A stretch of 64,000 nucleotides of DNA from Clavulina sp. PMI_390 (lineage: Eukaryota; Basidiomycota; Agaricomycetes; Cantharellales; Hydnaceae). The notes below the pieces were generated by a model. The model had not been told where the DNA came from, ran no database searches, and worked only from the letters and a program-made list of their open reading frames with translations. Of the stretch, positions 34,526 to 47,028 are shown in pieces. Within the stretch, counting starts at the first letter, position 1. Each line of letters begins with the position of its first letter. Location: assembly GCA_015039315.1 (NCBI GenBank), contig WIDE01000002.1, positions 631,391 through 695,390 on the forward strand, in the 5' to 3' direction. Position numbers and translations under genes: made by a program.

Positions 34526-34895
34526 TGTGTGTGGAATACCGGAGAAGTCACGATGACAAAGTACAGAGTGGCCTGTTTGCGTCTGTCACGACTTCCAAAC
34601 AAGAATACACACATCTTTCGCGAGCAAAACGATTGGCTGAGACATTTACTCAGAGATTGGGCCCCAGAGTAGAATCAGGAAAACAACGAATTATGCATGG
34701 ATTACACGGTATGGAAGAAACTAGGCATAGGGCATACATGAAACAGATGAGGGTTGTTATGAACATAACAAGGAGTAGGGAATCATAAAGGGTATTTGGT
34801 GGCAAGACATGGTCGTAAAAGGATACAGCAATGACGGTACCTGGGGTAGAAAGCTATCACGAGAGCATGTGGCAATCAATGTCAAGCAAACAAAT
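34526..34895. other. Short non-coding interval upstream of LIP5
   Basis: 370 bp between the LIP5 start (-) and the 3' end of the C2/EF-hand gene (-). It must contain the LIP5 promoter and the upstream gene's 3' UTR. No motif stands out. Confidence 0.45.
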
Positions 34896-37800
34896 TTATA
34901 CTGGTTCCCAGTTTGGCCGCATCAGCTGTTCTTGAACGTTCTTGATCACGCCCCAAGGCATGGCTGGAGGGCGGTGGAGAAGGTCGGGGAATGACCCAGC
35001 CTTGGCCACGTCATTGACGACATCCCACAGACGACGGTCAAATGGCCCTGCCCTGGACCGGAAGAGCGAAGCTATACCAAATCCTCCAACGACTGCGTAA
35101 AGCACAAATCTTCAGCTATCGTTCATGAAAGAGAGTATGGATTATTGACTCACAACTGACGAGACAGAACGCGCCCACCAGCCCGCCAACCGTCCATTTG
35201 GTCACCCGCTCAACGCCTGCCGGGCCACTTGGCTTCGTTTCTTCCGGCAGAGTGAGCACTTCAGGGGTATCTTCCACCTTCACTTCTGGGACTGGTTTGG
35301 CGCTCTCAGGTCGAGGACCAGTAACATGCGATTTCTGGAGAACCTCGTCGATGGCCCCACAGGAGAAGCCTATCTCGCCCTTGATGCGGTTCCACTCCTC
35401 GATGGTATCGCTCGACACACCTTCAGGAATGGCATCCGTGTGTTCGCGGCCAGAATGCCATTTGGCGAAGTCGGCAGCCAAGTCAAGCTTACGCTGACGC
35501 TCTTGCTCCTCTAGCAAGTGGGTATAGGAGGGTGGGGCTTCGACGGGGACAGCAGCTGGCGCAGCAGTGCTCTTGGATGATGAGGCAGCGGGCTCATCGC
35601 CATCCATGGTCTGGGTGGCAGCTTCAGCGGTGAACTCCCTCATATCCTTCTGCACCGAGACATCACCATAATCGCGGAACATTTCCTGCACTCGAACGAC
35701 ATTGCTCTCAGGAGGTGACTTGGGCTTCTTGGCCATCTATGAAGAAATGAATTGGGATATGTCGTCAGCTGTAATGAGAGGGCTGATCGTACCTTGCGCC
35801 GGGTGATAACGGTCTCTACATAATCCTCATCCTGTTCATCCCCATCTCCAGTGCTCTGTGGGCGATCACCCTCAGCTTCCTTGAGACGCATCGCCATTTC
35901 GGCGGCGAGACTCGGCACTGCGGTCCCAACACGGCTAGGACCAGCACTAGCATTGCCAGCATCTGTCCGGGAGTTACGGAGCTCGTCCATTTCGAAGCGA
36001 AGTCGGTCGATTGTCTCCTTGAGCGACAGGTTTTCTTGCTTTTGGCGATCGAGGGAAGCCATTGCCTCTCGGGCTGCATCCAACTCGCGGTTGACAGATA
36101 CCAGAAGCTCTTGGGCAGCGTCGTGCTGGGCATGAAGCTAAAAGGGGACAATAATGCATTAGATTAGTTGAGAGCACTTAAGAGGCACCACGAACCTTCT
36201 CGACATCAGCAGAGAGGACGCCCACGACCTTCTCAGAGTCTTTCAACTCGATATCCTTACGACGGAGGCTATCCCGGTATTTCTCAGCTTCATCTGTTTT
36301 GTGGCGTAAGAGCAAGAACTAGGTGCCGACTGAAAAGAGAACACTCACTGCACTGCTCCTGATACAGCCTTTGCATGTTTTGATACGAGTTCCGAACGGT
36401 CTCAATCTCTTTCTGGAGACGTGAGACCTCTGACTCCAGCTACAAGTCCACTTAATCAGTAACTGCCTTGGAAGTCGAACTGTTTATGCTTACTGCAGTG
36501 AGCTGTTTTGACGAGTTGACATCTTTGAGCCGGAGTTCCTTCTCTTCTCTCCTTGAAGCAGCAAGCTCAGATTCAATCTCCTCCTTTTGCACCATCAGCT
36601 CCTCAATCTCCGTCTCGTGAGCCGACATCTTCTCCTCAAGTGTTTTCTGTACCTCTTTAAGCTTCTTTGCCTGCTCACTGTTGATACGCTCGAGCTCATC
36701 AACGCGATCGTTCGTGTTGATCGAGAACATAGATGTGCGATCTGAGCTGAAACGATCGTGCGAGTACGCATCCTCGTCGTCATCGTTGGAGAGTGTATCG
36801 TAACGAGACGACTCGAGGGATGGGTTGGCGGAGGAATCCATATCTGGGCTTGGTGTAGAACGATCGCCAAGTGGAAGAGCGGGGTTGGAGACAGAGCCGG
36901 TCTTGCCCATGCGAAGGCTGCGGAAGCCGTTCTGAGATGGTGGGCGTGGGGGAGGCGAGTCGTCGGCCACGGCGGAATCAGAGTTGTTGTGCGGAGGGAA
37001 CGTGTATGGCTCCATTTGCGCAGGAGGGTTGGATGGGGCGCGGCCTCTGTTGAAACCGGATTTGACAGGTTGATCTTCGCCTTCGCTCTGGCCCTTCGAG
37101 CCAATACTACCAACGCTGCTCCTCCTTCTACGGGAAGCAGGCTGTGGGCGGGAAGCCCAGCTGCTGGGAGGAGCTGCTTCTAGCGGCGTGCTGCGAGCAC
37201 GAACGTCAAAGACTGATGACTTTGGCGTCTCCGGTGCCACGCGGTATGAGGTCTGCACGGAGTCTCGCGACGAGGAACGAGAGTGATGGCTTGAGGCGTC
37301 CCGACCTCGAGGCTCAGATTCATCGTCCGCCTGATCGTTCAGAGTGCTATTAGGAGAACGAGGCGAGCCGTTCTGAGGTGTGACTACACCCGTAGGATCG
37401 GAGTCAACAGCAGCATTAGGGTTTGTCTCGCCATCCATCGATACGTCTCCGGTGGCCGTGGCCAGGAAGGTGATGAGGAAGTCAGGACCAATTTCTGTGT
37501 TGGGCATGGTTTCAACTAGCTGCCGAAGTGCGGTTTGCTCATCTGCGTTCATGAGCTCAATATCGTACATGTCCGAGAATGTCGCAATGATGTCGAGAAC
37601 AGCACTGGCGGGCACGACAGCTTCGCCTGCAGATTCGGCCTCGATATTGGGGTAGTAGGCCTTTGGGTGCTGTTGGAAGATGGTTCGTAGTTGTGTCTCC
37701 AAATCAGCAATGGATTCTCGGCTATGGCCGTACATGCTCGAGCGCGGAGGGCGAGGAGTCGGCGCAGGAAGCTCAGACTCCTCGGGGATTGTGTCAGTGG

Positions 37801-39865
37801 ACCTATCGCCCTCCGAATCTTCTTGCGATGCATCGAAGGAAGCGTCGGGAGTCTGGGTCAGGTTATCGGCCACAGCAGCTTCTTCTTCAGCAGCCTTGAT
37901 TTCGGCAAGCTGGCCGTACTCCTTCTCAAGGCAGATCATAGCCTCTTCGATCGTAAGTTCGTCGGACTTGGGGTCCTTATTGAGCTCTTTGAAGAATCGG
38001 TCCACGTCCTCGGTCGCAACGTCCAAGCCGGTTTCTTCGAGTGCCTCAAGGATCTCCTTGTGAGAGAGCTGGCCCGAGTGATCGTGGTCGTATTCCTTGA
38101 GGTTCATGCGCCAGTATCGTTGACGCATTGCCCCGTTAGGATCATACTTTGCTCTGTTGTACATTGGTCAGACCTAGGTAGGAGGACATCAAAGTCACAT
38201 ATTGACTTACTTGATGAGCACTGTTGGTACTGGCCCTTTGCCCTCCCACTTCTCCTTTTGGGAGAGACTAATCTCTAGCCGGATTTCAGAGAATCCGTGC
38301 AGCCTCATCGCCTCCACCGAATAAAGGCCTGTTTCGGTGTCTGGCTTCGGTGCCGCGTCAAAGAGAGTCTGAAGGTTGAGTGTGGTGCTCCCGATGTGCT
38401 TGTTCTTGGACACTTGCTCCCAGTCGAGAACGGAAAGGAAAACTGTGGTTGATTCTGAACCCGGCGCGGACGTTGTGGATTGCGACAGACTTCCGGGGCG
38501 TCGTACGAAGAGGATGAATCGATCATTGAAGGTGGGATTTAGGTCATGGCGAATGACCTTTGTTCGGTACACTTCGTCACCATATTTGATAACGACGAAG
38601 GGATCCATATCGAAACCAGTTCGCAAGACTACAGCAGGGGATATTTGAGTATCCGAGTGGAGCAGATAGGTGTGTACCAATGCTCACAATTCTTTGCCTT
38701 GGGCAACTCTTTGGCCCCTTGCACTTCGAGTAAGACCACCCCTGCAACGCTCCGCCTTGTCGCGAAGTCATAGTTGATCTTGGTGCCTTCCCAGTTGATA
38801 TTGAACGACGTCTTCTTGGGGCTCGAGCTAGAACCCGTGGTTGAGCTTCCCATTGTACTCGTTCGGCTGGGGGCCGTTGGGATGTAGCTGATAGCTTGCG
38901 TCTGTGAAACAAGGTGAGGATCTGAACGCGGCGACAGATGAAACAGTGACTGACAGGAGGAGCTGAGTACAGCTTATCTGCTACCAGGGCAGACTTCTCG
39001 ATGATCTCCTCATACGCAGCTTTCAAGTCATTCTCTCCCAGTCCGGCGGGAACGAGCCCAATCTTGATTTGAATGGAAGGCTGGTTACTGGAAGCATTCG
39101 GACGAGCTTTTCTCGGTCTCTGATTTGTGAGGATATGCGAAACAGGCTATGGAAACCGGAGAGACGTCATCGGTGTCAGTAGGTTGAGGGTGGCCACGAG
39201 GCAATGACACCAACATTGTTCCCAGTCTCGTCGAAGCCGTAGGGGGACCGATCAGATGTTCCCTTCCGAGTAAACCAAGTTGCTGGAGCTAACGAGCACT
39301 CAGCAAGATAATCTAAATCAGGAGCAGAAGGGGGTATAGTGGAATGTATTGTGAGTCAGGAACGTGGCCCTATCAGACGCCGGAGTTGCAGTCCCACCTT
39401 TTCCAATGGTGTCTTTGTCCCAAACGACCAGTTCGACAAGAGCTCCTCGAGTTTCTACAGCGCTAGCATACACCGGAAAGTCGAAAGTAGCGTCTTTAGC
39501 AGTCCATTTGGGGTTGAGCGATTTCTTAATGACGGGAGTCTTGAAACGTTGATCTCCAAAGTGAAGAACGACGTATCTATATGCATCGTGTTCAGAATTC
39601 GAGGCACATGAGGTTTTTTTCGGTGATAAAACATGTGGAGTTCGTCGACTTACGGGTCAGAGTAGCCGTTCATGTCTGCGGCAGGGAGGTCTCGACATGA
39701 TACAACCTGGACCCGGAGGGTGGCAATCGGTGTCTCGGCCTCATTTGCATGGTCGGATGTGGTGGACTTGATTGAGCCACTGAAAGATTTCTTGAAAGTC
39801 CGTTTCAGGGCGTTGCTCTGTTGTGGGCTGCCTGACGCGCTGCGAGCCGATGGACTTCGAAACAT
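34896..39865 (-). CDS. C2-C2-EF-hand protein with coiled-coil and C-terminal membrane anchor
   Basis: Twelve exons in transcript order: 39865..39654, 39576..39398, 39312..39215, 39146..38955, 38901..38688, 38628..38211, 38153..36494, 36439..36349, 36293..36196, 36137..35793, 35736..35154, 35092..34896. They give 1428 residues with every phase closing. C2A (about 48-165) has LRVQVVSCRDLPAADMNGYSDPYVVL. C2B (about 275-430) has GFDMDPFVVIKYG and RTKVIRHDLNP. Then ALRQRFW-like AMRQRYWRMNL leads into a canonical EF loop (DHDHSGQLSHKE). This order is that of the N-terminal half of fungal phosphatidylserine decarboxylase 2. The decarboxylase part with its LGST cleavage site is absent. Instead the same exon runs into a disordered region, a long coiled coil (about 925-1170) and one hydrophobic span (about 1348-1376). 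Function unknown; a Ca/lipid-regulated membrane tether is an inference. Confidence 0.8.
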
Positions 39866-40070
39866 GGCGCGTTCGGCGCGCGAAAGAGGCTGGTTGTGGG
39901 TATAAAGGGGTGTGAAATATGTGGATACAGCAGTACAAGGTGGTGAGGCGTCGTGTGTGGTCAGCAGAGAGGCTGGGGAGTGGACGGGACAACAGCGCCG
40001 CCGTTGTTGAGTACGCTGTCACAATCGTGACGCGGATGTGACGGTAACTTGGACAAAAAGGGCTCTGCCG
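39866..40070. promoter_or_regulatory. Divergent promoter between the C2/EF-hand gene and the CCNDBP1-like gene
   Basis: 205 bp separate the two start codons on opposite strands. No TATA box or E-box is evident by eye. Confidence 0.45.
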
Positions 40071-41291
40071 ATGCCTCCTCCAGCGGCCGTCGATGACCTC
40101 GCAGGCACCGTGGTCGCATGCAATCAAGCATTAGAATCTATCTCCAACCTTTCCTATGGCGAAAACCCCCACAATGTAGAAAAATCCACCACTTCTGCCA
40201 TCCGATCGGATTTTCTCTCCCTCCTAGCTCTTGTTCGAGCACACTCCACTGTCTTATCCCTTGCTTTCAAACCTCCCCCGAACTACGACACAATATCACG
40301 TCCCCTAAGCGATATCCGCTCTGACGTCGACAAAATTGCTGGCTGCGTCCACATTCTTGCAACAAGTAAGAAGGGCGCCACATTTTTCAAGCAACTCCGA
40401 TCCCAAGCAAATGTGGTGCTCGATGCAACCCGAAGTCTAGTACAGACGTTTTTGACAACGAACTTCGACGATCCTGAGGTAGCCAGGAGCGATAAAACCT
40501 ACCTCCTGAGGATGGGCTCTCTGCACTCTGCCATAGACCAGTGCAAAGCATCCTTCCCCAAAAATAATCGGGATGCAGTGACAGCGTTGTGGTCTTCGGA
40601 CTCAGAAACAATAAAAGATGCTTTAGTTGAATATGAAGAACTGTCTAATGCCGGTAGTCCCGACTCTGCTGAGAATGGTGAGGACGATGGTGGGCTTGAC
40701 GATGATTTCGACGACTGGGACACTGTACTCGGTCAGCAGCCATCGAAACCCCTCACACCAGAAGAAGCAGCTATTGCCAAAAAGGTATATCCTGTGTGCT
40801 TTTCCGTCCGAAGAATACAACGCTAATAGCTGTGTGAATCCACTCTGTCGCATATCCCAACCTGATCTGTTCAGTGCTGGATGCTCATCCGGATGGTCCA
40901 CTCTTTGCACACACGGATATCCTCGAAACATCTCCCCGCCATCCCCTCATCTTCTCCTTACCTGGACAAACTGCAGGGATGCTCTACTGCGCTTGTCGAG
41001 TCTATAGACGATCTTACTGTCGCCTTGTATGGGCCGCAGGATCCGTCCAAGATCAGAGATGGCTTAAAAGACCTCAACTCCGCTATACAGCGACTCCAAG
41101 GAACTTTATACGAGGTCGTAGGAGTTTCGTCCACAAATGGGATGAACGCACCAGCAGATGCTTCTCTGAGCGATGGGATCAAGGCCCTAAGCCTGGAAGA
41201 GGCTCCAGTTGCATCAGAAACTTCAAAGGATGTAAAATGGCTTGTATCATGCTTTGCACAGATTGACAAATCCATTAGCGGTATTCCATGA
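40071..41291 (+). CDS. Cyclin-D1-binding protein 1 (CCNDBP1/GCIP)-like protein
   Basis: Exons 40071..40784 and 40875..41291 give 376 residues. The protein is almost wholly helical. N-terminal LAGTVVACNQALESI, then SDFLSLLALVRAHSTVLSLAF and LLRMGSLHSAIDQCKA match the layout of the GCIP/CCNDBP1 family helical bundle. A short acidic insert (GEDDGGLDDDFDDWD) is followed by the second helical half, ending ALSLEEAP and KDVKWLVSCFAQIDKSISGIP. In animals the protein binds cyclin D and bHLH factors. The fungal role is not established. The start is the ATG giving MPPPAAVDDLAG; the frame is also open a little further upstream but without an ATG. Confidence 0.65.
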
Positions 41292-41967
41292 CGTGCTTTA
41301 GCTGGAGCTTCGTTGAGGATACCGATGTGGACAAGAGTATCCACTTTATGGCATAATGTGTTGTTTTCTTGAGGGCGGCTTCATGAACAAGATCGTACGC
41401 TGCGCGGCTGACCTCCCAATGGATGGGATTTTCCTTGCATGCCTTTTCACGTGTTCTCGCCTTCTGAATATGGTAGCACTTGAACATTATTGATTTAGTG
41501 ACAGGCGTGGATGAAATAGCTGTTGAATCCGTCAACAGGCTCCTCCGCCTGTCGTCATCAAGCTGTAACTCTTACTCCATACAGCCCATCGCCTACATAG
41601 AATAGCATGATGGTGGACTGGGTTGGAGGATGGGTGGCTTCCATCTAATTCAGTTTTATCTCGTGCGAATTTTGCCCGCCAACCATCACAAGTAACCCCA
41701 ATCCTGCTGTTAAGAATTCTCAGGTCTGACGTTCCCGTTTGGGGTTTACGAAAGCAGCTGCAACTGTTGGGCATCTAAGCACCGTTAGAAAATGGACGAG
41801 TCTATCCATCGTTGGACTCTATAGACATCCGCGTGTGAAAATAGGAGATCCTCCTCCGAACTCATAACGGGCAGCCAACTGCGCGGCCTCGATATATAAC
41901 GCCCAAACGTCGACGCGCTGGCGACTCTTACCTCTCGGTGACCCTTTACACTGCCCGCTGACGTGCA
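41292..41967. other. Non-coding interval before the DUF2235 pair
   Basis: 676 bp without a supported gene. The last about 100 bp contain a TATATAA sequence (41891-41897), about 70 bp before the first DUF2235 ATG, which may be a TATA box. Confidence 0.45.
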
Positions 41968-44166
41968 ATGACCACGGCCTACCTGGAAAGGAATCAGCCT
42001 ATCAACGGCGTTCCAGTACCTTCCTCACCACCAAAAGTCGAGGATAACTCGGGGCGGCTAGGCACTTCAAACCCATGGCCTGAACGACCTGCCACCGCGA
42101 AGGTAGCAACTGAACCTTCTCGCTTTTCCCGCCCATCCCTCATGAATGCCTGTTTAGAATATCGTTCTCTGTCTCGATGGCACTGGCAAAGCTTTCTCAG
42201 ATAGGAATGTGAGCATCTCTAGTCTTTCGTGCCGTGTCCGACGTTCGGTAGCTTAGTGGAATACAGACAAACGTGATGAAGATATTCGAATGCCTGGTGA
42301 AAAATGAGCCAGATAAGCAAGTTGTGTATTACCAGTAAGGCGCAGCTAGTGATGTCGAACGTATCAGTTATGCCTAACTCTGCACTTTGAATATAGAACT
42401 GGGGTCGGCACTAGTAGCGAACAATCCGTATTCACACCCATCACCACTACCTTGGCTAACTGGGCAGACCTCACTATTGGATGGTATCTGGATGCGCATG
42501 TGAGTCGTAGTTGCCAGTGGAAGGATCAGCCCCACAAACACTGACCCCATACCAGGTGATCGATGCGTACAAGTTCGTGCAAAATAATTATACCGAAGGC
42601 GACAGGATCTGTTAGTACGATTCATTAGTTCTACGATCTCTCCAACCAGCTAATGGTCTTTTGCAGGTGTCTTCGGTTACTCTCGTGGGGCCTATACTGC
42701 TCGAGCTTTGTGCGGATTCTTGCACGCCATTGGCGTGCTGCCAAAATGGAATACGCAGCAGGTTGACTACGCATATCAAATATGGAAGTCTGGGTGAGTG
42801 GCGGGGAGCTAGTAAGGGTATGGCGTGATTGTTGACTTGGGGATTCTCCGTATACAGAGATCAGCTAGCTTGGTAAGGCTATGACAATCGATCTCCTACA
42901 CGAAGCCTGAACTCTAGTTTTGTAGTGCATACTATAAGGGTATGATGGCTTCCGACGTGGACATCGAGTTCCTGGGATGCTTCGACACTGTGGCATCAGT
43001 TGGAGCGTTAATACCTCGAGTCCTTCCATTCTCAACGCACAATGGGAAGACTCGGGTGTTCCGCCACGCACTTTCTCTTGACGAATATCGCTCAAAGTTC
43101 CGCCAAGAAACTTGGCACTATTCTCTCCCAACAAAAACGTTTTCCCTACAAGACTGGATTTGGGACACAGCAACTTATCCTATGCGATACATTGGGAAGT
43201 GGATGGCCAGCGAGGAAGAGAAAGGAACAGAAGAATTTTATCAAGAGATCAGGAAGATAATACAAGGTTCTTCACGGTACTGCTCATGTTTGCGAAGTAG
43301 GGATAACTAACATTTACCTGCTAGCCGCCGAGGAGCTGTCGATTCGCCCCGTTGATATTAGGGAGGTTTGTTGCAGCTATATTTATCTCGCAGGTCAAAA
43401 CGCTCACTTCTATTGGATAGGTGTGGTTTGCAGGTGGTCACGGGGGTGAGTTATATACTCTCTCATGTATGATATTTCCACTACTGAAAAATTGGCGATC
43501 GCCTTCTCAGATGTCGGTGGTGGCCCGACTCCCGACTTCTACTCATTCTCCCTCGCCAATATCACCCTCCGTTGGATGATGAAGGAGGCATGCAAGTCCG
43601 GCTCAGGAATCCTCTTTGACCCCGAGAAGATTGAGCGATATGACTTCCGATTGCCCAACGAAGACGAGTCGTGGTCGGACCCTGACGCTGATACCAAATT
43701 CTATCGCGAATCCCGAGAAGATGATGTTAAATCCGCAAGTCATATTTCCTCTATACTGAAATGGGGATGGTTAGAGTTCCTCCCTGTCCTGGAGCGCAAG
43801 CAGGCTGAGGCGGGAAAATGGGTTCTTGTGCCGCGGTGGGTATCATCACTTCTAGTCATGATCACGGGCATCAGACTGCCAAAACTTACGCTCAATTACT
43901 TCCTTAGTATCAACCTATTCAGGCCACGAACCATCCCTCAAGCAGAGGGCCCCACTGACCCCGACGGCAAGGAAGCTTGGGACAAAGCGCGCGCAGCGGG
44001 CGTGCCTCTCCCTGGACCGCTCTTCCACAAATCCGTCCTTGAACGTATGCAGCTTAATAACGTTCCCGAGGTCGAGGTTCGATCGTGGAAGACGATGTTC
44101 ATGAAGTCGAGCTATAGACCGTACGCCGAGCCTCCCAAAGGATTTGAACCAGTTTACGTTGAGTGA
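41968..44166 (+). CDS. DUF2235 alpha/beta hydrolase (T6SS phospholipase-like), copy 1
   Basis: Twelve exons: 41968..42102, 42158..42208, 42267..42334, 42397..42499, 42556..42610, 42667..42793, 42858..42872, 42926..43266, 43325..43365, 43421..43445, 43511..43835, 43908..44166, giving 514 residues. DUF2235 (PF09994) blocks in order: NIVLCLDGTG; VVYYQTGVGT; the nucleophile elbow VFGYSRGAYTAR (GxSxG); DVDIEFLGCFDTV with SVGALIPR; TRVFRHALSLDE; and VWFAGGHGDVGGG with the catalytic-type His and Asp. This family includes bacterial type VI phospholipase effectors (Tle1). In fungi the substrate is unknown, and hydrolysis of a lipid or other ester is inferred. A first exon of 45 codons is added relative to copy 2. 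Exon 7 is only 15 nt. Confidence 0.88.
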
Positions 44167-44646
44167 ACACAAGCCATGCCCAATCATAGTATAATAGCCT
44201 TGTTCTTCCATGTAATGATTCTGGCCACCAAATTTTGCAGATGTAATTGGAGCAGCTCGCTTACTTCCCAGGGCCGAAAGCGGTGACGGCATCGTGACAG
44301 CTTCAGTTTTGACAGGCTCTCGATACGCTCTCAGTTCCCACACCCTTCAACACTGTGTATTATCAGAACTTGTTGCAGATTATTCTACTGCAGGCAGAGG
44401 GTTCGGAGGACTGATGCCTTGAACGGAATCTGGACGCGCCCACAACTGCTGAGGACCCTACTGGTCAAATTGTACGAGCCTGAGGTTATCAAGGTTCCTT
44501 CTGGCTGCAATCACATGGGTGCGCGAGAACTAGGGATTCCTCTTCCGAGCCCGCGATTCGCAATCCACTGAGTGTAATATATACAATGGGTGGGGTTTGA
44601 CGCATTGACTCCTCATAACCCCCCTCTACGGCAGCCCTAGCACGAC
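44167..44646. other. Spacer between the two DUF2235 copies
   Basis: 480 bp with no supported gene. It includes ATATATAC near 44578-44585, about 65 bp upstream of the copy 2 start, a possible TATA-like element comparable to that before copy 1. Confidence 0.45.
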
Positions 44647-46730
44647 ATGACCAAGGTGAAACCGCACCTCCTGTCCTCCTGTTTCGAGCTACGCTTCAAC
44701 TAGATCGTAGAATATTGTTCTCTGCCTTGATGGGACGGGCAAAGCTTTTTCAAAGAAAAATGTCAGCATCATCCCCTGTTTATGACAGCAGATATCCCCG
44801 TGTCTCTGACCTATTAGGTTACAGACAAATGTACTGAAGATCTTCGATTGTTTGGAGAAAAATCAGCCAGAGAACCAGGTTGTTTACTACCAGTAAGTCA
44901 CGGTAATGTCAAACTTTGTCGTCGTATGAACAATATCGCGTTCTGGTTTAGGACGGGTGTTGGTACCAACATTGAGCGATCTGCGTTTACCCCAGTCACA
45001 AGCACTCTCAGTACTTGGGCAGATCTTGCCTTTGGGTGGTATCTAGACTCACAAGTGAGGCAACTATCTTACGGGACATCAGATGTAATAGCTATCTCCA
45101 CAAGCTCACATTTTGCTGCGTGCCCCACACTAGGTGATTGATGCGTACAAGTTTGTGCAAAATAACTATAATGAAGGCGACTGCATTTGTCAGGAGCACT
45201 TTTCTTTTTCCCTTCGTTGATCCAGATTAACTAATAGTATTTTGTTAGGTGTCTTCGGGTACTCTCGTGGGGCTTACACTGCTCGCGCTTTGTGCGGGTT
45301 TTTTCACGCAATCGGATTGCTGCCTAAATGGAATACACAGCAGGTGGACTATGCGTATCAGATCTGGATATCTGGGTTAGTTCTTGCCCAACAGCGATAC
45401 AGCCCTCGTGTTGATTGCATTTTTTGATACGCACAGGGATAAGCTGGCTTGGTGATACTTTATCTCCTTATGGTCTACATAGAGGCTAACGCTTTTTCGT
45501 AGTGAGCACTACAAGCTCATAATGTGCCGCGACGTGGACGTAGAATTTGTAGGGTGCTTTGACACTGTCTCCTCGGTCGGGGTCCTCGTCCCTCGAGTAC
45601 TCCCGTTTTCCACCTATAATGGAAAAACTCGTGTGTTCCGACACGCACTCGCTCTCGACGAATACCGCGCCAAATTTCGTCAGGAAACATGGCACTATTC
45701 TCTCCCAGACCCGCCGGGTTCTTACCAGGACTGGGTCTGGGGAACAATGATGTCTCCAATACGGTACGCGATGCAGCTATTGGTCACTAAGGAGGCGAAG
45801 GAAGCGGCGGCGCAGCTGAAAAGCGACATTGAGCTACTCGAGGGTGAGGCTATCATTGTTTGTCAAATGATTCAATAGTAACACTCGTCTTGCTAGAATC
45901 CGACTATTTATTAACTAGCCCCACTGACATCAAGGAGGTCTGTTATTCATGCATCTCAAGCGACAATCCGTGGCACTCATCTTTGTGGTTTAGGTGTGGT
46001 TCGCAGGTGGTCATGGAGGTAAGTTGCATGCTTCCTTGCACGGCTCAGATTAAGATGCCTCCTTAGATATTGGAGGTGGAACGACGTCCGACTTTGAAGA
46101 GCCATCCTCTCTGTCCAATATTACACTACGTTGGATGTTGAAAGAAGTGTTCAAATCTGGCTCGGGTATCCTCTTCGACTCTGAGGCACTGTCTTATTAT
46201 AAACTCCGACTTCCCAAGGAGGACGAGCTGTGGTCAGACCCTGATGCAGACACCAGATTGTATTGCGTCGGCCGGGAAAAGGATGTCAAATCTGCCAGTC
46301 ATATTGCCTCTCCGTTGAAATGGGGAGTCCTGGAATTTCTTCCTGTTCTTGAGAGGAAACAAGCGGAAGCGGGGTGGATTCTTGCGCCACAGTATGTGCC
46401 GCCTTTTCCGTTTGTCGTGGGCTGAGGATTCAGCTGACGATCCAACTCAACTTCGTGTGTGCGCGCTTCAGTATCAACCTCTTCCAACCACGGACCATTC
46501 CACGGCCGGAACCACCCACCGACCCCCTAGGCAAAGCTACCTGGGAAAGAGCGCGGGCAGCAGGGAAGCCTGTCCCTGGACCCCTCTTCCATAAGTCTGT
46601 TCTCGAGCGCATGCAACTCACGGACGTCCCTGAGGTAAAGGTTCGCTCATGGAAAACTTTGTTCATGAAAATCAGCTATCGACCGTATGCTACACCACCT
46701 GACGGAATGGAGCCAATCTACGTCGAGTAG
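44647..46730 (+). CDS. DUF2235 alpha/beta hydrolase, copy 2 (tandem paralogue)
   Basis: Exons: 44647..44655, 44711..44761, 44825..44892, 44952..45054, 45134..45188, 45249..45375, 45437..45451, 45503..45843, 45897..45937, 45994..46018, 46067..46391, 46472..46730, giving 472 residues. Eleven of twelve exons have exactly the same length as in copy 1; only exon 1 differs (9 nt against 135 nt). Motifs are intact: NIVLCLDGTG, VFGYSRGAYTAR, CFDTVSSVGVLVPR and VWFAGGHGDIGGG. The 15-nt exon 7 is conserved. The start as MTK| is inferred from phase and from the copy 1 splice position. The N-terminus is therefore the weakest part. Activity is presumably as copy 1, but the middle (for example KEAKEAAAQLKSD) has diverged. 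Confidence 0.85.
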
Positions 46731-47028
46731 CTAGATGCAACCCTCCATGCGTATATCGCACACTCCTTGTAGACTTTCGTACATGTAACTGCGCCTCCTT
46801 GTTCCGCACCCAGTCATACATCGATGCTTCATGAGCTTTTGATGGCTGGAAGGGGATCTTAACAGGGAACCATATATTGTTCTCAGCCATGTACTGATCA
46901 TGTGATGGAATGAAACCAACTTGAGCCAATCCTTGTCGCGCTTCGCATATTAGGCTTCTATGAGCGCAAGTTGTTACACAATTGGTCTTCAGGCCCCAGG
47001 CATCACATTGGGGCAACATACTGTCCTT

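Noticed and set aside
39300..39312. Alternative acceptor (CGTTAG) for exon 3 of the C2/EF-hand gene
   Set aside because: It would also close in phase but drops DYLAECSL, a segment expected after WDKDTIGK in C2 domains. The upstream acceptor ATTTAG was preferred.
34896..39865. Annotation as phosphatidylserine decarboxylase
   Set aside because: The C2 and EF-hand parts fit, but no catalytic domain or LGST autocleavage site is present. The C-terminus is a coiled coil with a membrane span.
42100..42204. Apparent early stop and frameshift in the first DUF2235 copy, suggesting a pseudogene
   Set aside because: A 55-nt intron (42103..42157) followed by exon NIVLCLDGTG restores the frame, and copy 2 has the same splice position. 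The gene is intact.
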